Source: Blastobasis lacticolella
Taxonomy: Eukaryota; Arthropoda; Insecta; Lepidoptera; Blastobasidae
Assembly: GCA_905147135.1 (NCBI GenBank)
Contig: LR990053.1
Coordinates: 6,522,501-6,586,500 of the forward strand
Direction: 5' to 3'
Length of the DNA: 64,000 bases
Positions 36,220-49,300 of this stretch are shown piece after piece. A model generated the notes under the pieces. It worked only from the letters and a program-made list of their open reading frames with translations. It was not told the origin of the DNA and did not search any database. Made by a program: the position numbers and the translations under genes. Position 1 is the first letter of the stretch, and each line of letters starts with the position of its first letter.

Positions 36220-36567
36220 ATTCGCATTCGGTACGAGGGGCGTGCGTACGCGGCGGTGGTCAATGTTGAAATGCTGTAAACAGTTTATGAATGGGTGACG
36301 TTTTTAAATAGCCCGGGTGTTCGTCGGCGGATGACGCCGCGGCCGTGGCAGCGTAGCCGCGACGTAGGAGTGTCTGCGTTCCGATCCGATTGTGCTGCAA
36401 ATAAACCGCATCAGAGTCAGCTGTGGGCATTCTTGGAAAGGCTCATGGTGAATCAGTACGCTTCCTCCGCGGACGCTGACAAGGCTGCGTACCACGCGCT
36501 CCCATTCACATTCCACGAAACATCTTGTTTGCCCCTTTTCAGCGACTGGCCGGATTTAAATTCCTAA
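36220..36567. other. GC/CpG-rich island in AT-rich DNA
   Basis: A stretch clearly richer in G+C and CpG than its surroundings (for example GCGTGCGTACGCGGCGG and GATGACGCCGCGGCC). Open frames on both strands (90 codons plus, 70 codons minus) have no recognisable domain. It could be a promoter or a 5' non-coding exon, perhaps of the minus-strand Costars gene, but no TATA or initiator evidence decides it. Confidence 0.35.
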
Positions 36568-36939
36568 GTGAAGGCAATAATATTATTCTTGGAGATTCTT
36601 GCGCTGAATCTTTTTGGCCGCATATTTAATTACTATGAAACATTTTGGTGGGAGCTGTAGGTAATTGCGTTGACGTCGGCTTATACCTACAGCAATGAGT
36701 TTTATAACGAATTTCCTGGATCATGCTTCAGAAATAATTTTAGCTGGCATTCATCGGACGTCGTAAATATTTCAGGAAGGTCTTCGCCACCATCAAGCCG
36801 AATTCCTCGCTTCCTTTGAACTCATCTGTTGAATCAAACCGCAGTTTGTTTACGCGACCATCCGATTCCCGCCAAAGCGGAGGAAGCCAAAAGCAAACAA
36901 CGAACAAAGAAAACGAAACCAAATATATTTGAAATACGG

Positions 36940-39900
36940 ATATTTATTTATTTTTTCATAAAAATTCTAAATTCAATAATGTGTTTAAACATGTAACATT
37001 TACATATATGCATTTATACAAAGATATATGCAATGTTTAGTGATTTTAATACTAAAGTTGGAGCGTAATGGATGTACATTGATGCTGATGTATGTGACGA
37101 TCACATTATACACTTAAAAATAATATTTACCAAGTATTGTCAAATGGTAAAGGTTATGTGTCATAACGTTTTTAGATACTTTGATGAACAATGAATACTG
37201 TGCGCTTTCTTTTACACTATCTCGAATCGCTATATCTCCATAAACCGGTGTCATTTATCAGTTTCATGCTTACTAAGGTATTTCCAAATCATTTACAGAC
37301 CCATATAAATTAACTAGGAACATCACAGCTTGTCTAAAATATCATGACGTCGCTAACACGCCTACATACACATACGTCACCGTAACCGATTTAGGTTTAG
37401 ATTTATATTCTTGGGGAACAAATAAAATTCCTACCAATTGTATAGACACGAATTGTTTTATTTATTTTACAACGTACACTGAACATAATACTGATTACTG
37501 TTTGTATTGTTTATGTAGATATTAGGCGATTCTAACAAACACTCAGCACTCCGAAGTTCGGGACTTACGGGATGATGCTAGTCGTCTATTTACAAATGAA
37601 CAATGTGTCGATATACTTTTGACGAATCTATCAGCATTCTCGTTTTATTAACATAATCATTAAAACCGCTATATTAAATAGTTATTATTTCGATATTAAA
37701 AGAATGTCGAAGTTCAATGTAGTAACGTTGTGGGAGTGGTCTAAAATATGTTGACTGAGACTAAAATGAAACGTTCATTTTCAGAAATATTTTGATAAAT
37801 GACAATTTGCGATAATAAGTTACTGGAAATAAAACTATATTGAAGGAATTAACAGTTGTTGACAACGTTTAATTTATTTCAAATAGTTTATTATTCACTC
37901 TACTTATGCGGCCCTAAAATTGATTTAAATGTATCTAATGAACAATTTACAGTTAGTTTATTCGAGAATGAAGTACTTATTAAATTCTATAATTTAAAGC
38001 GCTAATATATATTGTCAACATATTTTCAGATCACGACGCGTAGTATTTTGTAAATATTTCTGTTCTAAAAATTCCAAAATTTTATTAACTATTACGATTT
38101 AATTATTACGAATGGACAAAATGTGATTATTTAATTTATTTAATGTTTCAAAACTCCAACATTATTACATTGAACACTTACTATTAATTCCATGTTACAA
38201 TTTCGCAAAATAAAAGTAACATAACTTCAATTATTTTTATGTTTCTATTACACTATAGTTATACAGATTCAGTCGACTCGGAAATACAAAATAAATAATT
38301 TCAATTCGAATTAATACATAATAGATAATAATTTAATAATATATTATTGAGATTTGGACTAGACAAACCACATTTTCTATCTACAGATATGTAATCCATG
38401 ATAAATGCTAGTATTTAGAAAATCTAACTCCAGTGTCGGTGATGTGCATAACTACACATCGTGTATATTTTCAAAATCATTAATACTTTTTATTCAATTT
38501 TTTTCCTGCATTTACTGTAAATAACTTTTATTATAATTTCGATAATAATTTCGTCTATTTTGTGAAGCGTAAATATATGTAATAGATAGGTACTATTATA
38601 AAAATTAACACTTTCGATTAGATAATTTGTATAGATCTCGAAGCGTATTGAAGTTGAAAATATACACACAGCTATATTTATTATACTGTGACGATATTAA
38701 ACACTGTGTCTTTGAGTTTTGGACATGTGAAAATTTATTCCATAATGTTAATTTATTTAATTAACTCAACAATACTCTTATTGTTGCCTGTCATCCACCA
38801 TTATCTTAACAAATTATTTTTGAGCACTGATTAATATTTTAAATACAGTCTCACGTTAAAACATTAAAACTGGAAGGTACATCGAAAGATAGAACACCTA
38901 TTGCTTAGAAAATGTACAGTGTAAATATCCAGAGAGAAAATACAATTGCCATCATAAAGAAATGATATCAGTGCCCTGCGTACTAAAGAACAGGAGTCGA
39001 AGAAACAATTCAGTTTAACAGTCAACACTTGATTCATGAGTTAACACCTAAACAGATTTACATAAACATCCACGACAATAATGATGTAGGTACCTCAATT
39101 TATAACAATATCACAATTTTCAATAATATTACAAAAAGACATAGGAGACTTTAGATTACACATTGAACAGGCCAAGCGTATTTAAAAGTAAGAGCAAAGA
39201 TGTTATACATATTTACTTTTAGATATACATAACATTTTATGTGATATTTACATGTCGATAATATGTTGAAACAATATTTTAACAAATAATCACAATATTA
39301 GATCACTCAAAACGGGATATAAAGGATAAGTAGGTATATAAATATGACAAGACCGTTACACTTTAGAATAAAAATAATAAAGCTATGCCTATATTAATTC
39401 CATTTTAGAACACACATCTCCTAAACGAACATGCTTTACGTACTTCGCATATTATACTATAGGTACATACACCACGCATTTACCGAAACAAGGAAGTTGA
39501 TTATTCCTCCATACTCAATACTCAATTTAATATAACTTTAATACTTTCACTAATTCTTTAGAAGCAAAGAATACCAAACGAAGGAAATAACGTACATAAG
39601 GCCATATATTTATTTACTGTACATGAATAACGAGGAGATGATTAGTTAAGTAAATAATTATGCAGTAATATTAGGATAAGGGGTAATGCATCCGTATATA
39701 CGACGACAGTTTTGGTCCATATAAATATTAATACATAAATCGTGATGTTCGAGGCGTCCACTTCGTTTTCAGCAACAAATAATCAGTCAATAGCTTAATT
39801 TTTAAACATATTTGACCATGACGATCTAGTTTTACATTTCTCGATACACTAGGCCAAATTGAAACAAACGAGCGAACGTACTCGAATCGTAAATTGAATA

Positions 39901-40311
39901 AATGCTGATTGTAAATAAGCAGTGGACGCTCGACGCTTCGGCCGCTTACGGTCAGTCTTTTCTGCTAACGATTACGAATTTGTGCAAAATATACTAGTAA
40001 CTTAACATCGTACTTATTTACAAAACCTCGGTATCGAGACAATAAGAAACATAGGGATGAGCACTGACCGCAAATTGCCGGAGCGTCGGATGTCATAATC
40101 GTACGCCGTCCATCATCGAATCACCGAACTCCAGGCTCTCGCTCGTGGTCGCCCCACGTTTTATTGTATTATTGATCAGGATAAAGCTTAATCACTCCGA
40201 AGTACGAAGATATAGTTTCACAACCGGTTCATCACTCCAGTCGCAGTCGAAAGGAAGATGCAATCCTGACGGATTGTTAGTTGAAGGACACTAGATCTAG
40301 TCTCGTGGTGT
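36940..40311 (-). other. Probable long 3' UTR of unc-13
   Basis: 3.4 kb of AT-rich, low-repeat sequence directly after the unc-13 stop. It lacks the SINEs and MITEs that litter neighbouring intergenic DNA. Minus-strand AATAAA signals occur close to the stop (40160-40165) and at the far end (about 36940-36950), so both short and long 3' ends are possible. Neural genes in insects often have long 3' UTRs. This is inference only. Confidence 0.4.
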
Positions 40312-43300
40312 TCACGAGGGTCCCTGCACTTGGCCGGCCGGCGCTTCGGCTCTCATCTCGGACTTGAGCTTGACGAACTCCCTCGCCACTTCGTCACTGT
40401 GCCTCTGCGACAGAATCCTGAGTATCGTCCAACCTGTCTCGTCCATCTTCACACGGGTGCCAAGCGGCAACCAACACGCGCATGACCCCTGGAAGTTAAG
40501 ATACGTTAAGGTTTGGGAGAATTTATATATTACTTAAAATAGCTTGGAAACTGTAGTCTCGTAAAATTGTTATGTAGCGAAAGAAGGAGATTGACTGAAA
40601 AATAAATTTATCCCCATGGAAGAGGTGATAAAGAATCACATTTCTTAACTGAAATCTTTGTCATACTACTTCAGATCTCTCCTAGATTTATGGTTATTTA
40701 GGATTTAAGGGATAGGCTATTTGTTATGCCTCTTGCATAAGACATTGTCAATACTTACTTCTTCAGCAATGTCCGCCAGTCGCATGATAGCGACGCCGAC
40801 CAGCCTATCTTCACGAGCGAAGCAGTAGTCCCTCACGCAGACGTGGAGTTCAAAAAGCTCCAACTGTTCCGTCGCGCTCACCATACTGGAAAAGAAGTAT
40901 TTATTTAATTTATCAGACTTCCAAAACCCGAGTCGGTACGACGCTTGAGTGCGAGGTCACTTACCAATGACTTAAGACACGAGAGTGCCCAAGACCAGAG
41001 AAGTGTGGAGCGAAGCGGAGAAGAAAAAGTAGGAAAGCGGAATTGATCGACGAAATAGTCTGATTTTATATTTTGGCTTGAGTTAGATACAAGCTCTATA
41101 AGAATATAAAAATTGTTTCACTACTTATTATAAGTTTTATCAAAATTGGGGTTTGAAGATTAGTGTCTGTGGCGCCTATTATTGAAACCTCGTTGTTTTT
41201 TGACGAAATTATAAATCATAAAGTTAATTCTTTGTTAAAATCTTCAAACTCTTTTAAGTAGCGACTACGTTAAGATATAGGTTTTAAGTATTTCGTGGTT
41301 ATTCACTACACTTTCACTACACATATCATCGGGGTCCTAACCGTGGTAACAAACCCGATAATATGTGTAGTGAAAGTGTACGTTAAGATTATATTTTTAA
41401 ACTGTCGCATTTATCTGAGGCATATCTACGATTTGTGACACATCATCTTTCAACAATAAATATTAACTTCTTAATAGGTATCAAATAAAATTAAATCAAT
41501 TCACGTCATGTACACAAACAACAATAATTTAATCACTTACAAATGGAAAGTCTCATTGAACTTGGGACTCCAGTTGTTGCTCTTGGACTTGGTGGCAAAC
41601 TTCCTCTTCTTGTCCGCAAGATGGGGTCCAATGAGGTTCACCTCGATGAAGGGACGGAACATGCCGCTCGCTATCACCCACTTCAGGTCGTTGGCTGCTA
41701 CCACTGGGGAGGAAGAACAAGCCATGTATCTACAGAATTTTGAGCTTGATGCTTCTATATTTCCAAAAATAAACAAACTACAATTTACAATAAACTAGTT
41801 CACAGCCCCTTCGTTTACTACAACTTCAATTATAGCTCGGTCGGCAGGTACAGTACCCAGACACAATTCCGAGTTTTGGGAGTTTGTTCAGGAATAGTGT
41901 GAGGTATGTAATTTAAATTTTCGACACTACACAATACACTAAGGTAATCTACATAAAATCCTAAAAGTACCCTGGTTCAGTACCCTACCCTGTCAAACTT
42001 GATCTTTATAAGCTGATACAATAAATCCAAGCTCCAAAAGTTTGTATTCCTGACACTATGAATCAAGTGAGCAACTTACCTTTAACCGTAATCTTATGTT
42101 CGCCGGTACCAGGATGGGTGAACAAGTCAACCTGTAGCGACACTTCACCGACGCTACCCTCTTCAGCCACTGCAGCCGCTGTAGAAATTAATGTAAGGTG
42201 ACAGAGAGAATGATTTGAAACACGACTGCAGAATTAAGCTAGATAATCTGATGAGAGTGGCAGGAAAGGCGTTTGATTGATAAGTTTGAAAGAGGATGGA
42301 AGAAGAGTAATTTTAAATTGAATTGAACTTATTTTTAGCATTAGAAATGAAGAAGGTGATATAAACCAGATTGCACTAAACTTTGGAAATGCTTAAGTTG
42401 TCGCCTTAAGATGTTCCTAAGCATTTGAGCGTCACAAAACCGGTATCATAAAGGGTAAGAGTAACTTAGCGAGTTTAATTTTCAGAGATAGTTCCTTTGA
42501 ACCGCATAGTTCGCGACCAAATTGGTTGCGTGAAAATAGGTGGTCAGAATTTGCTGAGACAAGACATTGTTTCAGGCTCTTAGAACCAGTACTACCACCC
42601 CGTGGCTATAATGTCACACAAGGCAAACAATATTCTGGTTTCGAGAAAAACTCCGAAGCTGAGAGCCCTTATAGACACAGACTCGGACATTATGGTCGTC
42701 ATTCCAAGCAGAGTAGGCGTAATAAAAGGGAGGACAACGGTGGCAGAGAAGGATACAGTCGACGTTTTAAGCGCGATGGCAGAGGAAGAATCTCGTATCG
42801 TAGCTATACAAACAATAATTATCAAAATCGAGGCAGAAGTGGTAAAACATATAGGAAATATACCAGAAGGTTGTGGACTTCGGAACTGACAGGGCCCAAT
42901 GGCGTGAAGGTCAATATCACGGACCAACCGGTAAGTTTTGTTTTATAGCTTTGCCAATGAGGTTTTTAGTTGCGGTTGAAGTCCGCCAAAGGGTGCTGTG
43001 AGGTAAACATCGTGTTTCTGCGTTAAATTGGAATATTTATTTATTTTTATTTTATTTTATTTACTTAAGGAAAACCAACAGCAATGATTACAGTATGAAA
43101 TAATACTGGCAGCACAGAGCCAATTACAGGTTTCCACCGATAGAAACTGGTTAAACTAATACATACTTAACCAATCGTTAAGCATACCGAACAGTCTACA
43201 AGACTTTACAATTTCAAATTTAAACTAAAATATATCTACAATACTCGAAAGTAACGCAACAATAGTCAATTTCATAATAATCTGGTTTGAAAAAATGCTA

Positions 43301-46300
43301 CAACGAGTCGAAGTAATACTTGAGTATGCGGTTCCTCGCTGACTCACAACTTGTGTTAAATAAATCAAGATCAATTCTCCTGGATAAAACATTAAAATTA
43401 TTCATTGCTCGCAATAGAAAGGTGTTCCTTCTGTAGTTGGTAGAAGCTTCTGGAACATGCAACGGGTCATTGCGCCTGAAGCATCTCACAGGTGTTTTAA
43501 AATATAAGCAAGAAAGAAGTTCCGGGCAGTCGACAACACCAGACGCAATTTTGAGAAGCATTGTCAGATCAGCCATTTCCCTACGCATGAAGAGAGGAGG
43601 AAGGTGGTGTTTCTTGCACAGAGAAAGGTAATGCTCCGACCCATAGCGTTGACCCACTCGGTAACACACATAACGCAGAAACTTTTTTTGGATAGCCTCA
43701 ATACGTGAAATGTAGACAGCGTAACACGGACTCCAAACCTGAGAAGCATATTCAATAATCAGTAAGTGTTTATCTTGTGCTATAAGTTACCAGTATTAGA
43801 AACATGGTGAGTGAAATAGAGCATTGGTGCAATGCTTTTATTGTTTGGAATATCTGAAATCAATTTAGGCGTCGCCTAAAGTTTAGGCATCATTCTTGGG
43901 CTTGAACATATTTAATACATTTGCCATGGATTTTTTCTATTACAAGAGGCTTTTACGGCAATAGGCTCGCATTTGACCACATCTCACGTTAAATCAAGTT
44001 AAAGAAGATAAACCCACCTTAAAATTAAAGAAAATACTGCAAAGGAAATTCATATGTATTTCTTTTTCAAACGTACCTTGATTCTGCTGACTCGTGACAA
44101 AGGTTCTGATCAGCGTATCAGTGGTCTGCGTGTACAGACTCAGAGCGTATCTGAGCGACTGGAGTTCGGGACTCTTCTCCAAGAATGTCTTCTTGAGTCC
44201 GTTACCACCAGCGTGGAAGTACTGCTTGATGGTGTCGAGAGCTGCATCCAGCACCGCGCATTGCTTTGGCGTTAGACTCTTCTCGGCTGATAGGTGCTGT
44301 GTGGAGAATTTTGAAAGGATTATTACTTAGCTTACAGAAAATACAATTATTACCTATGAGGGACTTTTTAATCCTTCAGATCAGGCTCAGGTTTATAGGC
44401 AATACAATCGTCATCTTCTTTCATCCTAGTGGGACCAGCGGGGAAGAGTTGGCGGACTCTTTCCCTGCATTTCACGATTCCACATGACTGGGTGACGTCC
44501 TAGTGTAGCAGGACGTCTCTCGCTCGTCGCTGATAGACCCAGCATAGTTTGAGTATCCGCCGGAACCCCACAGTGCAAATTATATATGAGATCTTGTGGT
44601 GTTTCGATAAAAAGTGTGATCGCGACATAGCTCGCGCCGCAAGAGTTACTTTGTTTCCTTCTCCCAATACTTAGATGAAAGAGATGGAAGCATCTATGTC
44701 CCGCCTTTTCTCTCTTGTCGCGCGTGAGAGCCCACTTGTGCTAAGCGTGCAGATTAAAATACATCACTAGAAATGCTGTAAAGTGTGTCCAGCGTATAAG
44801 ATTAATTCGTTCAATTAAAAATATGCTATCTGCTTCATTTCATTCTGAACTTCAGTCAAGAGTACTTTGAGTAATTTTATTTGTGTACATTAAAGTGTGA
44901 GCCCTCGGTTAATATCAACACACGTATTTTCACTATATGTCACATTAAAAGCTTCCTTATAAGTACCTCTTTAGAGATATCCATAACACCAGATAGTGCA
45001 TGCTTGACATCCTGTTTGCCGACTGTACTCTTGAACAACTGCGTCATGTCTTCGATCTTCGCATTCGCCGCCAAATTCTTTGCATTATTTGTCAAGTTCT
45101 TCAACATCATCTGTGAAATCAACAATAGCATTATTATCATTTAATAATGGTTTATTCGTTACGCTTTCATGAATTACAATCAAACATAATATTATCTATA
45201 CATAGTATAAAACAAAGTCGCTTCCCGCCGTCTGTATCTGTATACGCTTATATCTTTTAAACTACACAACGGATTTTATTACGGTTTTCATCAATAGATA
45301 GAGTGATTCAAGAGGAAGATTTGTGGGCAAGAAAAAAAGGGTAGGTAAGGGTAAAGTAGGAGTAGGGTAGGATAGCGTAAGTTAGGGTACGGGAAGGACG
45401 CCACGAAAACGAAGTCGCGACGGACCCGTTAGTATAGTATATTTAAACAAATAATGCAAATTTTATAAACCCAAACTTTCAACATACCGTCTTATCAGTC
45501 ATAGGCGGTAGTACAACAGTCTTTTCTAGAATCTTCATGACGATCTTCCATAATTCCTTCAGCAGTCGTTTCAGTACAGTCTTTTCGCATGACTCCGCGT
45601 ACATGGTTAGAGAGCCATCCTATTACAAGATAAAGTACAGTATTAAACAAGAAAACTTATTGGGAAGTTTTTCTTCAATGGTCTATATATGTTTAATTAA
45701 GAGTACCTAATTCCGTAAAAGTTATATCCATAATATTTTCATTATACCCACGATATACAGACACACGATTCGCCCCTTTTAAATTAGTAGATATTTCTTA
45801 CATATAGCAACTTAAACTATTTAGCTAACAAACATTTTGAATAATTAAATTACGCATTGTGTAATTACTATACCATCAACAAATAAATCTAGGTTTAGTC
45901 CAATACTTTACATTTCCAAATTGCTGTGACCATTTACAAATTACTTCCAACCGAGAGGTCAAAGTCCGCTATTGCCAATCTATTTCGCTCTTACTATACC
46001 AGTTACGGAACTTACCAGGATATCCATAAGTGGTCGCAGCACCTCATCAGCCTCGTGGTGGGCGGGCGGCTGCGGCGCGCCCGGGGCTCCCCCACCGCCC
46101 ACCTTCTGTAGTAACTCTCCAAGTTCCTTCACGCTGGCTGTGATTCGGGTTTCGAGGCTGGAAAATTGAGGTTGCTGTGAGGTTGATGCGTGTAATTTCA
46201 CTTCACACTGATATTGTGACTTTATACTGTGCCGACCCCGAATAAAAGGGACAAGGGCAGGCAAATGATGATACTGCCAGATTCGTTATCGGATACTGTC

Positions 46301-49300
46301 TCAATCAGAATCAGGGAAAGCTGTTGTAATTGTAATGCAATTTATTTTGTATCGAGAGCTATTTAAAGGAGTCCTATGTCCAATGTCCCATGGGAGGAGT
46401 ATGTTTTAAATCCTTTACGTACATCCAGACCAGACATTAGCAATTCAAACATTAGATAAACAATCTCTTCTTCAGAACAGAATCAATAATACACATAATC
46501 TAATAAAACTTACCTGATGGCAAACATTGACGCGAGTTCATCCAGCGTGCTGTTGAGGCTTTGCTGTAAATCGTGAAGGATGTCCGCAGCATCGCGTTCC
46601 AGCTTAGTGCCGCCCATGGCTTCAAACATTTTCTCGAGCTGCACGCGTAGTTGCTGGATGTTGTTCATTAGTATGCATGCCTAAAAGCCAAAATAAAATT
46701 ATGCGTTTTCATATATTTTCTCAAACTACACTCGATACAAAGTTCTCAGAGTGTTTAAACCCTTGTATAACAAAGAGTGCGATCATCCAACGTACCACTC
46801 TCTCCTCCTTCAGATGTTCAGGGAACTCTTTTTTCACGATATCAGCGTACGCCACCAGCACCTTCACTATGGTCTTGGCGAATCTCTTCATGTACCGCTT
46901 CCAGATCTCGGGGTCGGGACACTCGAGCTTGGACACCACGTCGAAACATTGCGTCAGTTGTGTGAACACGTCTACCACGGAGTTACTGAATAGGGCGTGC
47001 TCGCTCGATTTTTGGAACTGCAAGAAAATAATGAATGTTACATGACACGGAGACTTGATGCCAGGACGAAAATTGAGGAGAATGATGTTTGTGGTAGAAA
47101 AAATAGTAACCGTTTGGTATTCCTACGTACGAAACGGTGTAAAATATCGATAACAAAATATTGTGGAGCCGTTCATATCAGAAGTATAGAACTAATATAT
47201 ATGCTGTGTAACTTTCTAGGAAGTTCACATGCTGCTAGGTATTATAGGCCTCCCCCGAAACTTCGATATAATTCGACATTTCGCGCTTATGAATTAGCGT
47301 GACTGCTAAAATTCAATACATTTGAGAATCAGTCATGTTGGGAATTAGTCAACTTGAGCTTGATGGTCGATATTCCTAAAGACCAGAAGGCTGGCCATTG
47401 TTTGGGTCAACGTATTAGCCTCGCCATCCAGAGAGGCAAAGTGGCCAGACTTCTGGGCACTTTTCCTAGTACTGCGGAGCTGGGGCAAATTTGTTACCTT
47501 TGAGGCAGTTAATTAGTGGTGATTTGTTTTTGTTGCCTGATTATTTTTGCTGTGATTGTGTGAAAAGCCAATTTAGGTTTTAGTTGTATTGATATATAGG
47601 CGATTTGGGAATAGCTTATCGGAGAGGATTAATCTGCAATCATCTTCAGAATGAGGGGCCGACTGACGTTGAGAAATTGTCTGCCTCATCAATCATCGAT
47701 TCCGCTACCCATGAAGCCTGCACATTGCGGTTCAGTTTTGCGGTTCATAGAGCTACCCGATAACCTTTGGTCTACTACTGGATATTGATACATGGTCATA
47801 TAAGAATAATTTTGCGGCTATTGGTTTCATTAACAGCCAAACAGAGCCATGTTTTGTATATGTAGTTAAGTCAGTATCAGTCTTTGTTTAACTGCATTTT
47901 GTGTTTAATAAGCACAACAATTTTTTTTCATTAGGCTGCGGAACCACATGTATTTACTTACCCCATCCCTCTTATCCCTGTTAAAGGCTCCGTTGAGGTA
48001 CTCCAGCGACACGTCATCGTTCTCGTTCAGCCACTGCATCACGAAAGGCTCGAACCAGGCCGGGTACTCCGGCACTGCGCCGCAGTACGGCGGCACGTCC
48101 TTCACGTAGTTCGTGTGGAGCCATTTCACCTGGAATTTGGGAGGTTTTGGTCAAATTTGGGGTCTGCTAGGCTGTGGAGTCATTTCACCTGGAATTTGAG
48201 AGGTTTTGGTCAGATTTAGGGTCTGCCAGGCTGTGGAGCCATTTCACCTGGAATTTGGGAGGTTTTGGTGGGAGATCTTCTAGGCTCGCTGGGGGTAATG
48301 CGCTACCTTAACGTCATGGGTGTTGCCATTATTTCCACGCGTGGCAGGCGGGTTGGAGATCGCTGTTTTGAATATACTCTATTTCAAATGCTGGTGCCCA
48401 TTAGAAAACTGTCTGTATAATATTAGTCGCCTTTTACGACACCCGGGTACCTTTAAGAACCACTGGGTAATTTAATCAGATGGGTGCTACGTTTTAAGTC
48501 TACCTTGCCGGACACTAAGATATCGTTGATATATTATAAGGAATATTAGGACTTCATATAAATAAAATTAAGTCAAACAATATAGTTTTAACTCCGGTGG
48601 ATTTTTTAAATATTTATTTGGCCCTCCTGCACATATCCTGAAAGTTCCCCAGGGATCCCCAAATTTTGCCTCAACTCTGTCATGGAAAAAACGGTAGATT
48701 TATCTTAATTCAAGCGAATCTAGATTTTGTCAGGATTAAAATGAGGTATAAATTATTATCACAGCAGGATCTTAGCTTTTTGACACGCTTCAGAAAAGAA
48801 GCAGTTATAGATAAATATCGAAGTACACACCTTGAAGTGTAGATTCATATAAGCGGAAGACTTGCACAGTCGATGCTGCTCATGCTCCTCGAGGGCATAT
48901 TTCATGTCCACTGCGAAGAGAGACCACATCGTTGCCGCAGAGAGCTGAAAGAGAGATTTATTATCTTCAATTACAACAAGAGATATTGTTTCTTTTATTT
49001 TCATAACTATACACTGATACACTTGATACTCAATCACGAACGCGTCATATAGAGCTAGGCAGGGACTATAGATTGATGCACCTCTTTGACCTTTTCCACA
49101 TTCATACACCTCATATATTTACGCCGGTTGAGGGTACTTCTGACTATCCCTTTTCGAAGAATGACCTTTCATATCTTTATTAGATTAGTATATTATGTCT
49201 TTCTAGGTTGGGCGCCCGACACATCCGTTCACATTCGCACCTCTCATAAGTCGTCTCTCACCCATCCAAATCTAAATCATCTCAGCATAGTTATTTCAAT

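Larger units (their letters stand above)
20195..36939. other. Gene-poor region dominated by repeats
   Basis: No exon with recognisable protein similarity was found on either strand. The first exon(s) and promoter of the Costars gene probably lie here. Contents that can be named are the SINEs, MITEs, foldback element and LINE remnant listed separately; the rest is AT-rich unique DNA with scattered microsatellites (for example TTTA at about 32940-32965). Confidence 0.5.

Noticed and set aside
36295..36567. 90-codon plus and 70-codon minus open frames
   Set aside because: Expected in CpG-rich DNA; both strands open, no domain.
41508..41798. Plus-strand open frames of 96 and 66 codons
   Set aside because: Antisense of the C2C exon 41541-41703.
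46677..47045. Plus-strand open frame of 122 codons
   Set aside because: Antisense of the unc-13 exon 46796-47017, which has splice sites and clear homology on the minus strand.
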